Origin: DAIPHL01 sp036771375
GTDB taxonomy: Bacteria; Synergistota; Synergistia; Synergistales; Synergistaceae
Direction: 5' to 3'
Assembly (NCBI GenBank): GCA_036771375.1
Contig: DAIPHL010000152.1
Location: 1-5,174 of the forward strand
Length of the DNA stretch: 5,174 nt
Positions 1-5,174 of this stretch are shown here, in pieces. The position numbers were made by a program, and so were the translations under genes. Numbering within the stretch: position 1 is the first letter of the stretch; each line of letters opens with the position of its first letter. Under the pieces are notes generated by a model, which saw only the letters and a list, made by a program, of their open reading frames with translations, was not told the DNA's origin and did no database searches.

Positions 1-362
1 GTCGTCGTGGTCGTTGTGTACAGATCGTAATCCAGGATGTAATGTTCGTTCCCGGGTATTTCGAAATTGATCGCCTTGAAAAATATTTTTTTCGCTCTTC
101 CGTCTTGCGGAAAAGGGGAATCCGAACTCGTGAGCAACTCGGAGGTGAGTCGTTCCATGACGTCGCATGTGGGACAGTAGGAGCTGCCTCTAAAAAGGAT
201 GACGTAATAACCGTCGATCGTACCGGGTCCGTTTCGTGGCGAGGGCAAATCCTTCGTGCGGTACGCCGAGGCGATGTCCGAGATGGCGACGAAAAGACTG
301 ATCGCGGCAAAGACGAGAGCGGAAAGAGCCAGAGTCTTTTTAATTCGGATCGATCGTTTTAT
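1..362 (-). CDS. ArsF-family thioredoxin-like secreted protein, 3' end outside window
   Basis: The minus-strand frame stays open from 362 to the left edge (120 full codons seen). Numbered from the ATA at 362-360, residues 2-9 are a basic n-region (KRSIRIKK), about 10-28 are hydrophobic, and 31-33 are ASA, a good signal peptidase I site. The mature part has a beta strand (YYVILF), then CPTC (C63, C66), the layout of a thioredoxin-fold redox centre. Near the edge is AINFEIPGNEHYILDYDLYT, which resembles proteins named 'nitrophenyl compound nitroreductase subunit ArsF family'. It ends at a run of Thr codons. The family is known from arsEFG loci linked to aromatic arsenicals, but the CPTC motif itself only supports a role in periplasmic thiol or disulfide chemistry. 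The frame has no ATG, GTG or TTG before residue 63, and an in-frame TGA (383-381) closes it upstream. ATA at 362, nine bases after GGAGG, is the favoured start; ATT at 344 is an alternative. A sequence error or a pseudogene is possible. The neighbouring operon is divergent. Confidence 0.68.
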   Translation of the reverse strand, partial: MKRSIRIKKTLALSALVFAAISLFVAISDIASAYRTKDLPSPRNGPGTIDGYYVILFRGSSYCPTCDVMERLTSELLTSSDSPFPQDGRAKKIFFKAINFEIPGNEHYILDYDLYTTTTT

Positions 363-371
363 CGTGATTGT

Positions 372-376
372 CCTCC
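372..376 (-). promoter_or_regulatory. Shine-Dalgarno site of the ArsF-like gene
   Basis: The minus strand reads GGAGG here. The only codons of the ArsF-like frame at useful spacing are ACG (6 nt) and ATA (9 nt). In another frame, two ATG codons (384 and 378) open a short reading frame that stops at TAA 342-340. The site therefore decides between a rare ATA start and a leader peptide or frameshift arrangement. Confidence 0.5.
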
Positions 377-410
377 ATTTTCATCGTAATCACAGTGAAC
401 CACTCCGTAT

Positions 411-440
411 ATAATACCGGTGGTTCTTTTTTTGCGTCAA
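411..440 (-). promoter_or_regulatory. Sigma-70-type promoter of the ArsF-like gene
   Basis: On the minus strand the -35 box TTGACG (440-435, five of six consensus bases) is followed by an 18-nt spacer containing a run of seven A, then the -10 box TATTAT (416-411, five of six). Transcription would begin near 404, leaving a leader of about 40 nt before the ATA at 362. This is the best promoter match in the window, but it is called by eye only. Confidence 0.55.
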
Positions 441-446
441 GAGGGG

Positions 447-473
447 TTGAAGCGTTATACTTGGCGTTATAAA
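447..473 (+). promoter_or_regulatory. Candidate promoter of the lepB-comM operon
   Basis: TTGAAG (447-452) and TATAAA (468-473) resemble sigma-70 boxes, but the 15-nt spacer is short. Two alternatives lie close by: TTGCGT (432-437) with TATACT (456-461) at 18 nt, and a perfect TATAAT (410-415) that lacks a recognisable -35 box. A promoter somewhere in 400-480 is expected because the upstream gene is divergent. The exact boxes are uncertain. Confidence 0.35.
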
Positions 474-477
474 CTGA

Positions 478-493
478 ATCGTCACGTGACGAT
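478..493. promoter_or_regulatory. Perfect 16-bp palindrome, candidate operator
   Basis: ATCGTCACGTGACGAT equals its own reverse complement over all 16 bases, with CACGTG in the centre and no loop. It begins 5 nt after the TATAAA box and ends 26 nt before the lepB start, so a bound dimer would sit at the expected transcription start and block or modulate the operon. It has no spacer and no following T run, so a terminator is unlikely. The regulator is unknown. Confidence 0.45.
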
Positions 494-519
494 CTCGAAC
501 ATGGAGGGGTTGGGGAAAA

Positions 520-1035
520 ATGACAAAGTCTTGGTGGCGTGAGGTGATCGAAACCGTCGTCTATGCGCTTGTACTCGCGCTCCTGCTGAGAACGTTCGTG
601 ATACAGGCTTTCTGGATTCCCAGCGGTTCGATGATTCCGACTCTGGAACCGGGCGATCGGGTTTTGGTCCTTAAATTCTGGTATATGCTGCCCAAGATCG
701 AGCCGAAAAGGGGACAGATCGTTGTTTTCAAGTACCCGATAGATCCCAAGAGGGATTTCGTCAAAAGACTGATCGGCCTTCCGGGAGATATCGTCGCGCT
801 GCAGGATGGCCGGGTGTTTGTGAACAACAGAGAGATCGCGGAACCGTACGTACAGAACGGGGATAATTTCGACATGGAGCCGACGGAGGTCCCGGAGAGA
901 AAATATTTCTGCCTCGGCGACAACAGGTCCAACTCGCAGGACAGTCGTTTTTGGGGGTTTGTACCGGAAAAATTTTTGAGGGGTCCCGCGGTGTTTCGCT
1001 ATTGGCCTCCAAGCCGGATTGGTTTTCTGGAGTAA
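520..1035 (+). CDS. lepB: Signal peptidase I
   Basis: This membrane serine protease cuts signal peptides from proteins exported by Sec or Tat, acting on the outer face of the cytoplasmic membrane. The 171-residue product has one N-terminal membrane segment (about 11-30). Family box B follows as IPSGSMIPTL, with catalytic Ser37 just before Met38. Box D is KRLIGLPGD with general base Lys82. Box E is GDNRSNSQDSR (133-143). All catalytic elements are intact, and the size fits the short single-span type (SipS-like) rather than the two-span enzyme of E. coli. The start at 520 follows GGAGGGG (503-509) with a rather long gap, and an in-frame TGA at 487-489 leaves no upstream start. The gene leads the operon, and rbgA begins 2 nt after its stop. 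The divergent ArsF-like protein, with its ASA site, would be a plausible substrate. Confidence 0.96.
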   Translation: MTKSWWREVIETVVYALVLALLLRTFVIQAFWIPSGSMIPTLEPGDRVLVLKFWYMLPKIEPKRGQIVVFKYPIDPKRDFVKRLIGLPGDIVALQDGRVFVNNREIAEPYVQNGDNFDMEPTEVPERKYFCLGDNRSNSQDSRFWGFVPEKFLRGPAVFRYWPPSRIGFLE

Positions 1036-1037
1036 AG

Positions 1038-1892
1038 ATGGCGAGGACCGTCTGGTACCCGGGGCATATGGCGAAGGGCAAAAGACAGATGGCGGCGTTG
1101 TCCGGCCATTTGGATCTTCTGCTGGAAGTCCGGGATGCAAGGGCACCGAGGTTGACGGAATCACCGATGCTGGGGGATTTCCCTCCTTCGCTCGAAATAT
1201 GGACCGTCCTCTCGAAGGCCGATCTCGCCGACCCGGAGGCGACAAGCGAATGGCTCGACGAATTCAAAAGACGGAAGCGGATGGCTTGGGCGCTCGATCT
1301 TCGTAGAGGTGTCCCGGGCTCTGTGAAAAAAGCCATTCTCTCCCTCCGCCCTAAATCGTCGTTCCAAAAAATCTACAGAGAAGTTCGGGTCGCCGTAGCC
1401 GGCATACCGAATGTAGGCAAATCCATGTTGCTCAACGCGCTGGTTGGACGAAAAGCCGCTTCGGTCGGCGGCATACCTGGCGTGACAAAAGGAGTCTCGT
1501 GGTTCACGGGGCAAGGTTGTCTGATTGCCGATTCGCCGGGAATTTTGGATCCACGGTCCGATGCGAGGGTTCATCGGATGCTTTCGTGGTTCTCCTCCAC
1601 CAAGGGAGAGGTCATCGGTTCCTGGGCGGAGCACGCGTGTGAATGCCTCTTTTTTCTGCAGAGGCGGGGAATCGCACATGTGCTGAAAGAGGTCTGGGGG
1701 ATCGATGGGAACCTCGATCCGAGAGAGGTTCTCCTGCTTCTGGGGAAGCGTTTCGGCAAATTGCTGCCCGGAGGAACGATCGACATCGAAGCGTCCGGGA
1801 AGGCCTTCATCGAAGCGCTGGCAGGCGGCAGGATCGGCCGTATCAGCCTGGAACGTCCATCCTCGCCCGAACCGTGGAGCGAGTTGTCATGA
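1038..1892 (+). CDS. rbgA: Ribosome biogenesis GTPase RbgA (YlqF)
   Basis: This circularly permuted GTPase acts in the cytoplasm at a late stage of 50S ribosomal subunit assembly. The product is 284 residues, normal for the family. It opens with WYPGHM (6-11); His10 matches the histidine implicated in GTP hydrolysis in Bacillus RbgA. The motifs run in permuted order: G4 SKAD (59-62), G1 GIPNVGKS (122-129), G2 region PGVTK with Thr150, and G3 DSPGI (165-169). The helical C-terminal RNA-binding domain covers about 200-275. The G4 motif has Ser in place of the usual Asn of NKxD, which may alter guanine recognition. The ATG at 1038 is chosen because it follows lepB by 2 nt and has GGAG at 1029-1032. 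An in-frame ATG at 951 lies inside lepB and would add 29 unrelated residues. The end overlaps rnhB by ATGA. Confidence 0.93.
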   Translation: MARTVWYPGHMAKGKRQMAALSGHLDLLLEVRDARAPRLTESPMLGDFPPSLEIWTVLSKADLADPEATSEWLDEFKRRKRMAWALDLRRGVPGSVKKAILSLRPKSSFQKIYREVRVAVAGIPNVGKSMLLNALVGRKAASVGGIPGVTKGVSWFTGQGCLIADSPGILDPRSDARVHRMLSWFSSTKGEVIGSWAEHACECLFFLQRRGIAHVLKEVWGIDGNLDPREVLLLLGKRFGKLLPGGTIDIEASGKAFIEALAGGRIGRISLERPSSPEPWSELS

Positions 1893-2533
1893 CGGGCGAG
1901 AGTGCGCCGAGAATCGTGGCCGGTGTGGACGAAGCGGGACGTGGTCCGATCGCCGGTCCGGTGGTGTCGGCGGCTGCCATTCTGTCGCCGATACAGGTCA
2001 AGACATTGCTGTCCGCCGGTTTGAACGACTCCAAGAAGCTGAGCGTTCGTGCCCGGGAGGATCTCTTTCTGCTGATCCGCGAGCTTCGGGTCGTGTGGAG
2101 GGCGCAGGCAGCCTCGAACAGGAGAATCGACAGGACGAACATCCTTCGCTCGACCCTGTGGGCGATGGAGTGCGCCGTGCTTTCACTGCCCGTATCGCCC
2201 GACCTCGTGGTTGTGGATGGAAACGTCTTATTGCCGCGTCTACCGCGTGCTTCGCAGATCGCCGTGCCGAAGGCGGACGGAAAAGTGCCGGCCGTGATGG
2301 CTGCCTCCGTGATCGCCAAGGTCCTCAGGGATAAAATCATGATGCGCCTTCATTTGCTTTATCCGGAGTACGGTTTCGATCGCCATAAGGGCTATCCTAC
2401 GAAGCTCCACAGAGGTGTCCTCGATATGATCGGTCCCTCCCCCGTTCATCGGCTCTCGTTTGCCGGGTGCGTTCGAAATGCTCGAAACGAAAGCTTTGCC
2501 TGTGGAGGTGACGTCCCATGGCCCACGGAATAG
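1889..2533 (+). CDS. rnhB: Ribonuclease HII
   Basis: This cytoplasmic endonuclease cuts RNA in RNA-DNA hybrids and starts removal of single ribonucleotides misincorporated into DNA. The product is 214 residues, within the usual range. The type 2 RNase H motif DEAGRGP supplies Asp14 and Glu15 and the GRG loop (17-19). Asp110 lies in VVVDGN, and Asp148 follows in AASVIAKVLRD, completing the DEDD metal-binding set. KADG (128-131) and GYPT with Tyr169 are also conserved. The C-terminus contains the typical GPSPVHRLSF stretch. The ATG at 1889 forms an ATGA overlap with the rbgA stop and has GGAG at 1876-1879. The last 16 nt overlap the next gene. The rbgA-rnhB pairing is also found in Bacillus. 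Confidence 0.96.
   Translation: MTGESAPRIVAGVDEAGRGPIAGPVVSAAAILSPIQVKTLLSAGLNDSKKLSVRAREDLFLLIRELRVVWRAQAASNRRIDRTNILRSTLWAMECAVLSLPVSPDLVVVDGNVLLPRLPRASQIAVPKADGKVPAVMAASVIAKVLRDKIMMRLHLLYPEYGFDRHKGYPTKLHRGVLDMIGPSPVHRLSFAGCVRNARNESFACGGDVPWPTE
2504..2511 (+). promoter_or_regulatory. Strong Shine-Dalgarno site inside rnhB
   Basis: GGAGGTGA lies 6 nt before the ATG at 2518 and is the strongest ribosome-binding site in the window. It is within the last codons of rnhB, fixes the start of the FliK-like gene, and suggests that gene can recruit ribosomes on its own despite the overlap. Confidence 0.75.
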
Positions 2534-3579
2534 GAGGGCTTCCTGGCGGCGGCGTCAACCCCGAAGGAGGGGCGATACGCTTACCGGGTGGTGCGACCGA
2601 CGGCAGCAGGGGCATCACGCAGCAAACGTCCCGTGCCCAGATACCGAACGGCTCTTTAGTCGAGGGACTGGTGACCGCGAAAGAGGGCGACAACTATCAG
2701 GTGCGAATCGGCGCACAATTGATGAACGCCCGTTCGAGCGTCTCTCTTTCCGTCGGACAGCGCTTCCGGGCGACGTGGGACTCCTCGACCTCTCCTCCGA
2801 CGCTTCACCTTCAATCCGCGGAGATGTCCGTGTTGGCGAAGTTCAGTGGAAGAGACCGTCAGATCGCGGTGGCTCTTTTGACGCGGGGGCTTCCGGTAAA
2901 GGACGATGTCGTATGGGGACTGCGGCAGCAGTGGATGCAAAACGGTGGGGACCCCGGGAAGCTCGGCGTGCTGGTGGAGCTCTGGGCAAGAGGTGTTGCC
3001 ATGACGGAGGCGAACGTGGAGCTCTTTTCCTGGTATATGGGGTTGTCACCCGAGACGACCCTGGCGATCTGGAGGAAGATAAGGGAAAGGCTTCGGTCGC
3101 GGAAGTTCGGTTCTCCTAAAGAACTTTTACAAGAGATCCGGGGGGATGGCGATGATGTCAAGCGTTTTTTGGCGGCACACGCCCTTGCCGGCAAAGCGGG
3201 AAGAAAAGGGATAGATCCGGCCTCGCTTTTGGCTCCTGCCTGGTGGCCGGTGGATGACGGTGCGGGGGAAACGCTCATGGCCCGCGTCGCTCTCGCCACC
3301 GAGAAGTTGGACAATCGGAGTGTCTGGTGGTTTTCTTTCTCGGTGGACGGCGAGACCCTTGGAGCGGTTTTCGGGGATGTTATGACGAACTCGAAAGCCC
3401 TGTCCGTCAGTCTGAAGCTCGAGAATCCCCGGAAGCTTCCGTATGTCGAGAAACATTTGTCCGAGCTCAAACGGGATTTGGAGGAGACGACGCTTTTCGT
3501 GCAACACATCGGGGTCGGCGTTCATCGTCCGGATTCCTTCGATCTTCCCTCGAGCCGAAGCCTGGACATGGAGGCGTAA
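2518..3579 (+). CDS. FliK-like (YlqG-type) protein of unknown role
   Basis: The product has 353 residues with no signal peptide or membrane segment, so it is probably cytoplasmic. Residues 1-45 are rich in Gly, Pro and polar residues and look disordered. About 46-100 is a beta-rich domain (GSLVEGLVTA, YQVRIGAQ, LSVGQRFRATW) like the N-terminal beta module seen in many FliK-like proteins. A helical middle (about 110-245) follows. Then about 265-335 resembles the FliK hook-length control C-terminal domain (SVWWFSFSVDGETLGAVFGD and a helix VEKHLSELKRDLEE). FliK controls substrate switching of the flagellar export gate by binding the FlhB C-domain. The next gene encodes a free FlhB C-like domain, so the two may interact, but that is inference. 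The position matches ylqG in Bacillus, between rnhB and ylqH. The start is fixed by GGAGGTGA 6 nt upstream. Assignment rests on gene order plus weak local similarity. Confidence 0.6.
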   Translation: MAHGIGGLPGGGVNPEGGAIRLPGGATDGSRGITQQTSRAQIPNGSLVEGLVTAKEGDNYQVRIGAQLMNARSSVSLSVGQRFRATWDSSTSPPTLHLQSAEMSVLAKFSGRDRQIAVALLTRGLPVKDDVVWGLRQQWMQNGGDPGKLGVLVELWARGVAMTEANVELFSWYMGLSPETTLAIWRKIRERLRSRKFGSPKELLQEIRGDGDDVKRFLAAHALAGKAGRKGIDPASLLAPAWWPVDDGAGETLMARVALATEKLDNRSVWWFSFSVDGETLGAVFGDVMTNSKALSVSLKLENPRKLPYVEKHLSELKRDLEETTLFVQHIGVGVHRPDSFDLPSSRSLDMEA

Positions 3580-3582
3580 GAG

Positions 3583-3855
3583 GTGTCGAAGAAAAAGACC
3601 AGGGCGGCCGCTCTTCAATACGATCGCGAGCGGGATCTCGCGCCTCGCGTCGTAGCGAGCGGCGAGAACCGGGTGGCCGAACGGATTGTCGAGACGGCAG
3701 TCGAGGCGGAGATACCGATCGTGGAGGATGCCGCTTTGGTCAGCGCGCTTCTGCTTCTCGAGCTCGGGGAGGAGATACCGACCGAACTCTATCAGGCGGT
3801 GGCGAAAGTCCTTTCTTTCGTGTACAGCCTGGATAAAAGAGGCGACGTGACATGA
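3583..3855 (+). CDS. Free-standing FlhB/EscU C-terminal-domain-like protein (YlqH type)
   Basis: The 90-residue product matches the cytoplasmic domain of FlhB/YscU type III export switch proteins. It has LAPRVVASGEN, then AERIVETAVEAEIPIVED, a short helix with LLLLELGEEIPTELY, and QAVAKVLSFVYSLDK. The four-span membrane domain of FlhB is absent. The autocleavage motif NPTH, expected just before the first block, is also absent; the N-terminus reads SKKKTRAAALQY. It therefore cannot act as a self-cleaving export switch and resembles the small Bacillus protein YlqH, whose function is not known to me. The start is GTG at 3583, with GGAGG (3570-3574) 8 nt upstream and only 3 nt after the previous stop. 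No ATG start is available. The end overlaps yraN by ATGA. A scaffold or partner role with the FliK-like protein is plausible. Confidence 0.85.
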   Translation: MSKKKTRAAALQYDRERDLAPRVVASGENRVAERIVETAVEAEIPIVEDAALVSALLLLELGEEIPTELYQAVAKVLSFVYSLDKRGDVT

Positions 3856-4226
3856 ACCACATCGAATTCGGAGCAAAAGGAGAAGCGCTGGCGGTGAACT
3901 ACGTGAAACGGCTCGGTTGGCGAATTCTGGGGAAGAACATACGCATGGGCCGGGACGAGCTTGACATAACCGCCATGGATGGGGAGGAGCTCGTCGTCGT
4001 GGAAGTCCGAACCAGAAAAATCGGTGTCTTGGCACCTCCGGAGCTGACGGTCGGACCGAGGAAAATGCGCTCCCTTCTCCGGGCGTCCCGAAAGTACGTC
4101 GATCGGATCGCCTTCGAGGGAAATTGGCGCATCGATATCGTCGCCGTGACCGAGAGCAGGGACGGCGAAGTCGAAGTGACGCTCTTCCGGGATGTCGGAA
4201 CGGAGATGGACGGTGACTTTACATGA
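3852..4226 (+). CDS. yraN: UPF0102 family protein YraN
   Basis: This small cytoplasmic protein belongs to a widespread family with a restriction-endonuclease-like (PD-(D/E)XK) fold, often encoded beside comM, dprA or rnhB. Its exact substrate is unsettled. The 124-residue length is normal. An N-terminal GAKGEALAVNYVKRLGW helix is followed by the core GRDELDITAMDGEELVVVEVRTR. Here Glu36, Asp38 and Glu51 fill the acidic positions, and Arg53 stands where some homologues have Lys; E. coli YraN also has Arg there. WRIDIVAV (92-99) is the usual late strand. The second Gly of the typical GxGEID loop is Asp here, a minor departure. The start at 3852 overlaps the previous stop by ATGA and has GAGG at 3839-3842. 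The end overlaps comM in the same way. A role in processing DNA branches or incoming DNA is inferred from context. Confidence 0.92.
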   Translation: MNHIEFGAKGEALAVNYVKRLGWRILGKNIRMGRDELDITAMDGEELVVVEVRTRKIGVLAPPELTVGPRKMRSLLRASRKYVDRIAFEGNWRIDIVAVTESRDGEVEVTLFRDVGTEMDGDFT

Positions 4227-5174
4227 TGAACGGAATAAAGGGGATCACCCTGAGAGGGACTCAGGCCCTTCCAGTCGAGGTGGAGGTCGAGATCACGGGC
4301 GGCCTGTTCTCGATCACCGTGGTCGGACTTCCCGATACGGCGGTAAAAGAGGCGAGGGAACGGGTCCGTGCTGCCTTGCGCGCGATCGGAATGACCTTGA
4401 GGGGGCGAATTGCAATCAACCTTGCGCCGGCCGACTTGCCCAAGGAAGGGGCTCTGCTCGATCTCCCGATGGCGGTGGGCCTTGCCCTGATGACCGGCAA
4501 GATCAACTCCGATGAGCCCGCGCTCTTTCTCGGAGAGCTCGCTCTGGACGGACGGTTGCGGTGGGTAAGAGGAGCGGTTCCCGCGGCCGTTTTGGCTCGT
4601 AGGCTCGACGTCCCTCTTTTTGTGCCAAAGGCGAACGAGAGGGAGGTTTCGCTGGTGTCGGGGGTGAAGGCGTTTGCGGTGGAAAATCTTCTCGACCTCG
4701 TGCGCCACCTCTCCGGAGAACGGAAGTTGGATCCGGTCAAAAGCGGTGGTTTCGAGGACGCCGAAATCGAAGTGGAGACCGACTTTGCCGATATCAAGGG
4801 ACAGTTTGCGGCGAAAAGAGCCTTGGAGATTGCCGCGGCGGGACACCACAACCTTCTTTTGACGGGTTCCCCCGGCTCCGGAAAGACCTTGCTCGCACGG
4901 GCACTCAAGGGGATTTTACCCCCTCTTTCGGACGAAGAGATGATGGAGGTCATGTTGATGCGAAGCACGGCGGGCCTGCCGACCGAGCCCGGAAGGGCGA
5001 GACCGTTTCGGACGGCGCACCATACGGCGAGTGCCGTTGCAATCTGTGGCGGCGGCGTCCTGATGCGTCCCGGGGAGGTCAGTCTCGCGAACCGGGGTGT
5101 CCTTTTCCTGGACGAGTTTCCAGAGTTCTCTCGCGATGTGATGGAAGCGCTTCGTCAGCCGCTGGAAGATGCGC
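4223..5174 (+). CDS. comM: ComM/YifB Mg-chelatase-like AAA+ protein, 3' end outside window
   Basis: In naturally transformable bacteria ComM is a hexameric helicase that promotes branch migration when incoming DNA integrates into the chromosome. Many non-competent species also carry it, so the gene does not prove competence. The window shows 317 residues of an expected roughly 500. Residues about 15-140 form the N-terminal ChlI-like, Lon-protease-like domain (VEVEVEITGG, VVGLPDTAVKEARERVRAAL, NLAPADLPKEG, LDLPMAVGLAL). The AAA+ domain starts near 185 with DFADIKGQ and carries Walker A GSPGSGKT (215-222), FRTAHHTAS and Walker B VLFLDE (293-298). The sequence stops in the alpha helix after Walker B; the C-terminal domain is outside. 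Two consecutive ATG codons (4223, 4226) are possible starts. The first makes an ATGA overlap with yraN, with GGTGA 6 nt upstream. Confidence 0.95.
   Translation, partial: MMNGIKGITLRGTQALPVEVEVEITGGLFSITVVGLPDTAVKEARERVRAALRAIGMTLRGRIAINLAPADLPKEGALLDLPMAVGLALMTGKINSDEPALFLGELALDGRLRWVRGAVPAAVLARRLDVPLFVPKANEREVSLVSGVKAFAVENLLDLVRHLSGERKLDPVKSGGFEDAEIEVETDFADIKGQFAAKRALEIAAAGHHNLLLTGSPGSGKTLLARALKGILPPLSDEEMMEVMLMRSTAGLPTEPGRARPFRTAHHTASAVAICGGGVLMRPGEVSLANRGVLFLDEFPEFSRDVMEALRQPLEDA

Noticed and set aside
1..17. GTC/GTG-rich stretch at the left edge, read as a run of six Thr codons on the minus strand
   Set aside because: The codons are mixed (ACA, ACG, ACC) and the run is cut by the window edge, so neither a repeat tract nor a coding oddity can be claimed.
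42..389. Plus-strand open frame of 115 codons antisense to the ArsF-like gene
   Set aside because: Its product has no recognisable domain and no convincing ribosome-binding site, while the opposite strand encodes a signal sequence and a CPTC thioredoxin-like motif over the same bases.
404..433. CCGTAT...ATACCGG followed by a run of T, resembling a plus-strand terminator
   Set aside because: The stem is short and bulged, several bases separate it from the T run, and no plus-strand gene lies upstream to need termination. The bases are better explained by the minus-strand promoter.
951..1037. Upstream in-frame ATG that would extend RbgA by 29 residues
   Set aside because: It lies inside lepB, adds sequence unlike the family N-terminus, and the WYPGHM block expected at the very start follows the ATG at 1038, which has its own GGAG site.
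1643..1888. Upstream in-frame ATG that would extend RNase HII by 82 residues
   Set aside because: The extension is translated from rbgA coding sequence in another frame; the ATGA overlap at 1889 places the DEAGRGP motif at the normal distance from the start.
3127..4035. Long minus-strand open frame of about 300 codons, with others at 3899-4849 and 340-1245
   Set aside because: They are antisense to well-supported genes (FliK-like, ylqH-type, yraN, comM, lepB, rbgA), and their products are low-complexity Arg/Ser/Pro-rich sequences typical of shadow frames in G+C-rich DNA.
1..5174. GATC tetramers look more frequent than a random sequence would give
   Set aside because: Most fall in coding sequence where GATC arises from common codons such as ATC after G or GAT before C; a genome-wide count against a codon-aware background is needed before reading it as a methylation signal.

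Overview
The window is compact bacterial DNA of moderately high G+C. It holds one tightly packed rightward operon (about 520 to beyond 5174) and one divergent leftward gene that runs off the left edge. The series rbgA - rnhB - FliK-like gene - FlhB-C-like gene matches the ylqF-rnhB-ylqG-ylqH order of Bacillus. Here it is led by lepB and followed by yraN and comM. From memory this arrangement suits Synergistota, or possibly a clostridial relative. That assignment is inference and no taxonomic marker in the window settles it.

Left part (1-362, minus strand): a secreted thioredoxin-like protein with a Sec signal sequence, a CPTC redox motif and the NEH...DYDLYT signature I associate with the ArsF family. 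It is easy to miss because its reading frame has no ATG, GTG or TTG start at its 5' end. The best Shine-Dalgarno placement points to a rare ATA codon.

Control region (363-519): a good minus-strand promoter (TTGACG-18-TATTAT), weaker plus-strand promoter candidates for lepB, and a perfect 16-bp palindrome at 478-493 where the plus transcript would be expected to begin.

Operon (520-5174): signal peptidase I (lepB), ribosome-assembly GTPase (rbgA/ylqF), RNase HII (rnhB), a FliK-like protein (ylqG type), a free-standing FlhB C-terminal-like protein (ylqH type), the UPF0102 nuclease-fold protein YraN, and the first 317 residues of the ComM/YifB AAA+ protein. Neighbouring genes are 2-3 nt apart or overlap by 4-16 nt, and three of the six junctions are ATGA overlaps, so they are probably co-transcribed and translationally coupled. 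The operon groups protein export, 50S subunit maturation, removal of ribonucleotides from DNA, and DNA processing during natural transformation. The flagellar-like pair in the middle has no known role.

No tRNA, rRNA, CRISPR array, insertion sequence or convincing terminator was seen. The main points for a second look are the non-canonical start of the ArsF-like gene, the promoter-proximal palindrome, the FliK/FlhB-like pair without the FlhB cleavage motif, and a changed G4 motif in RbgA.
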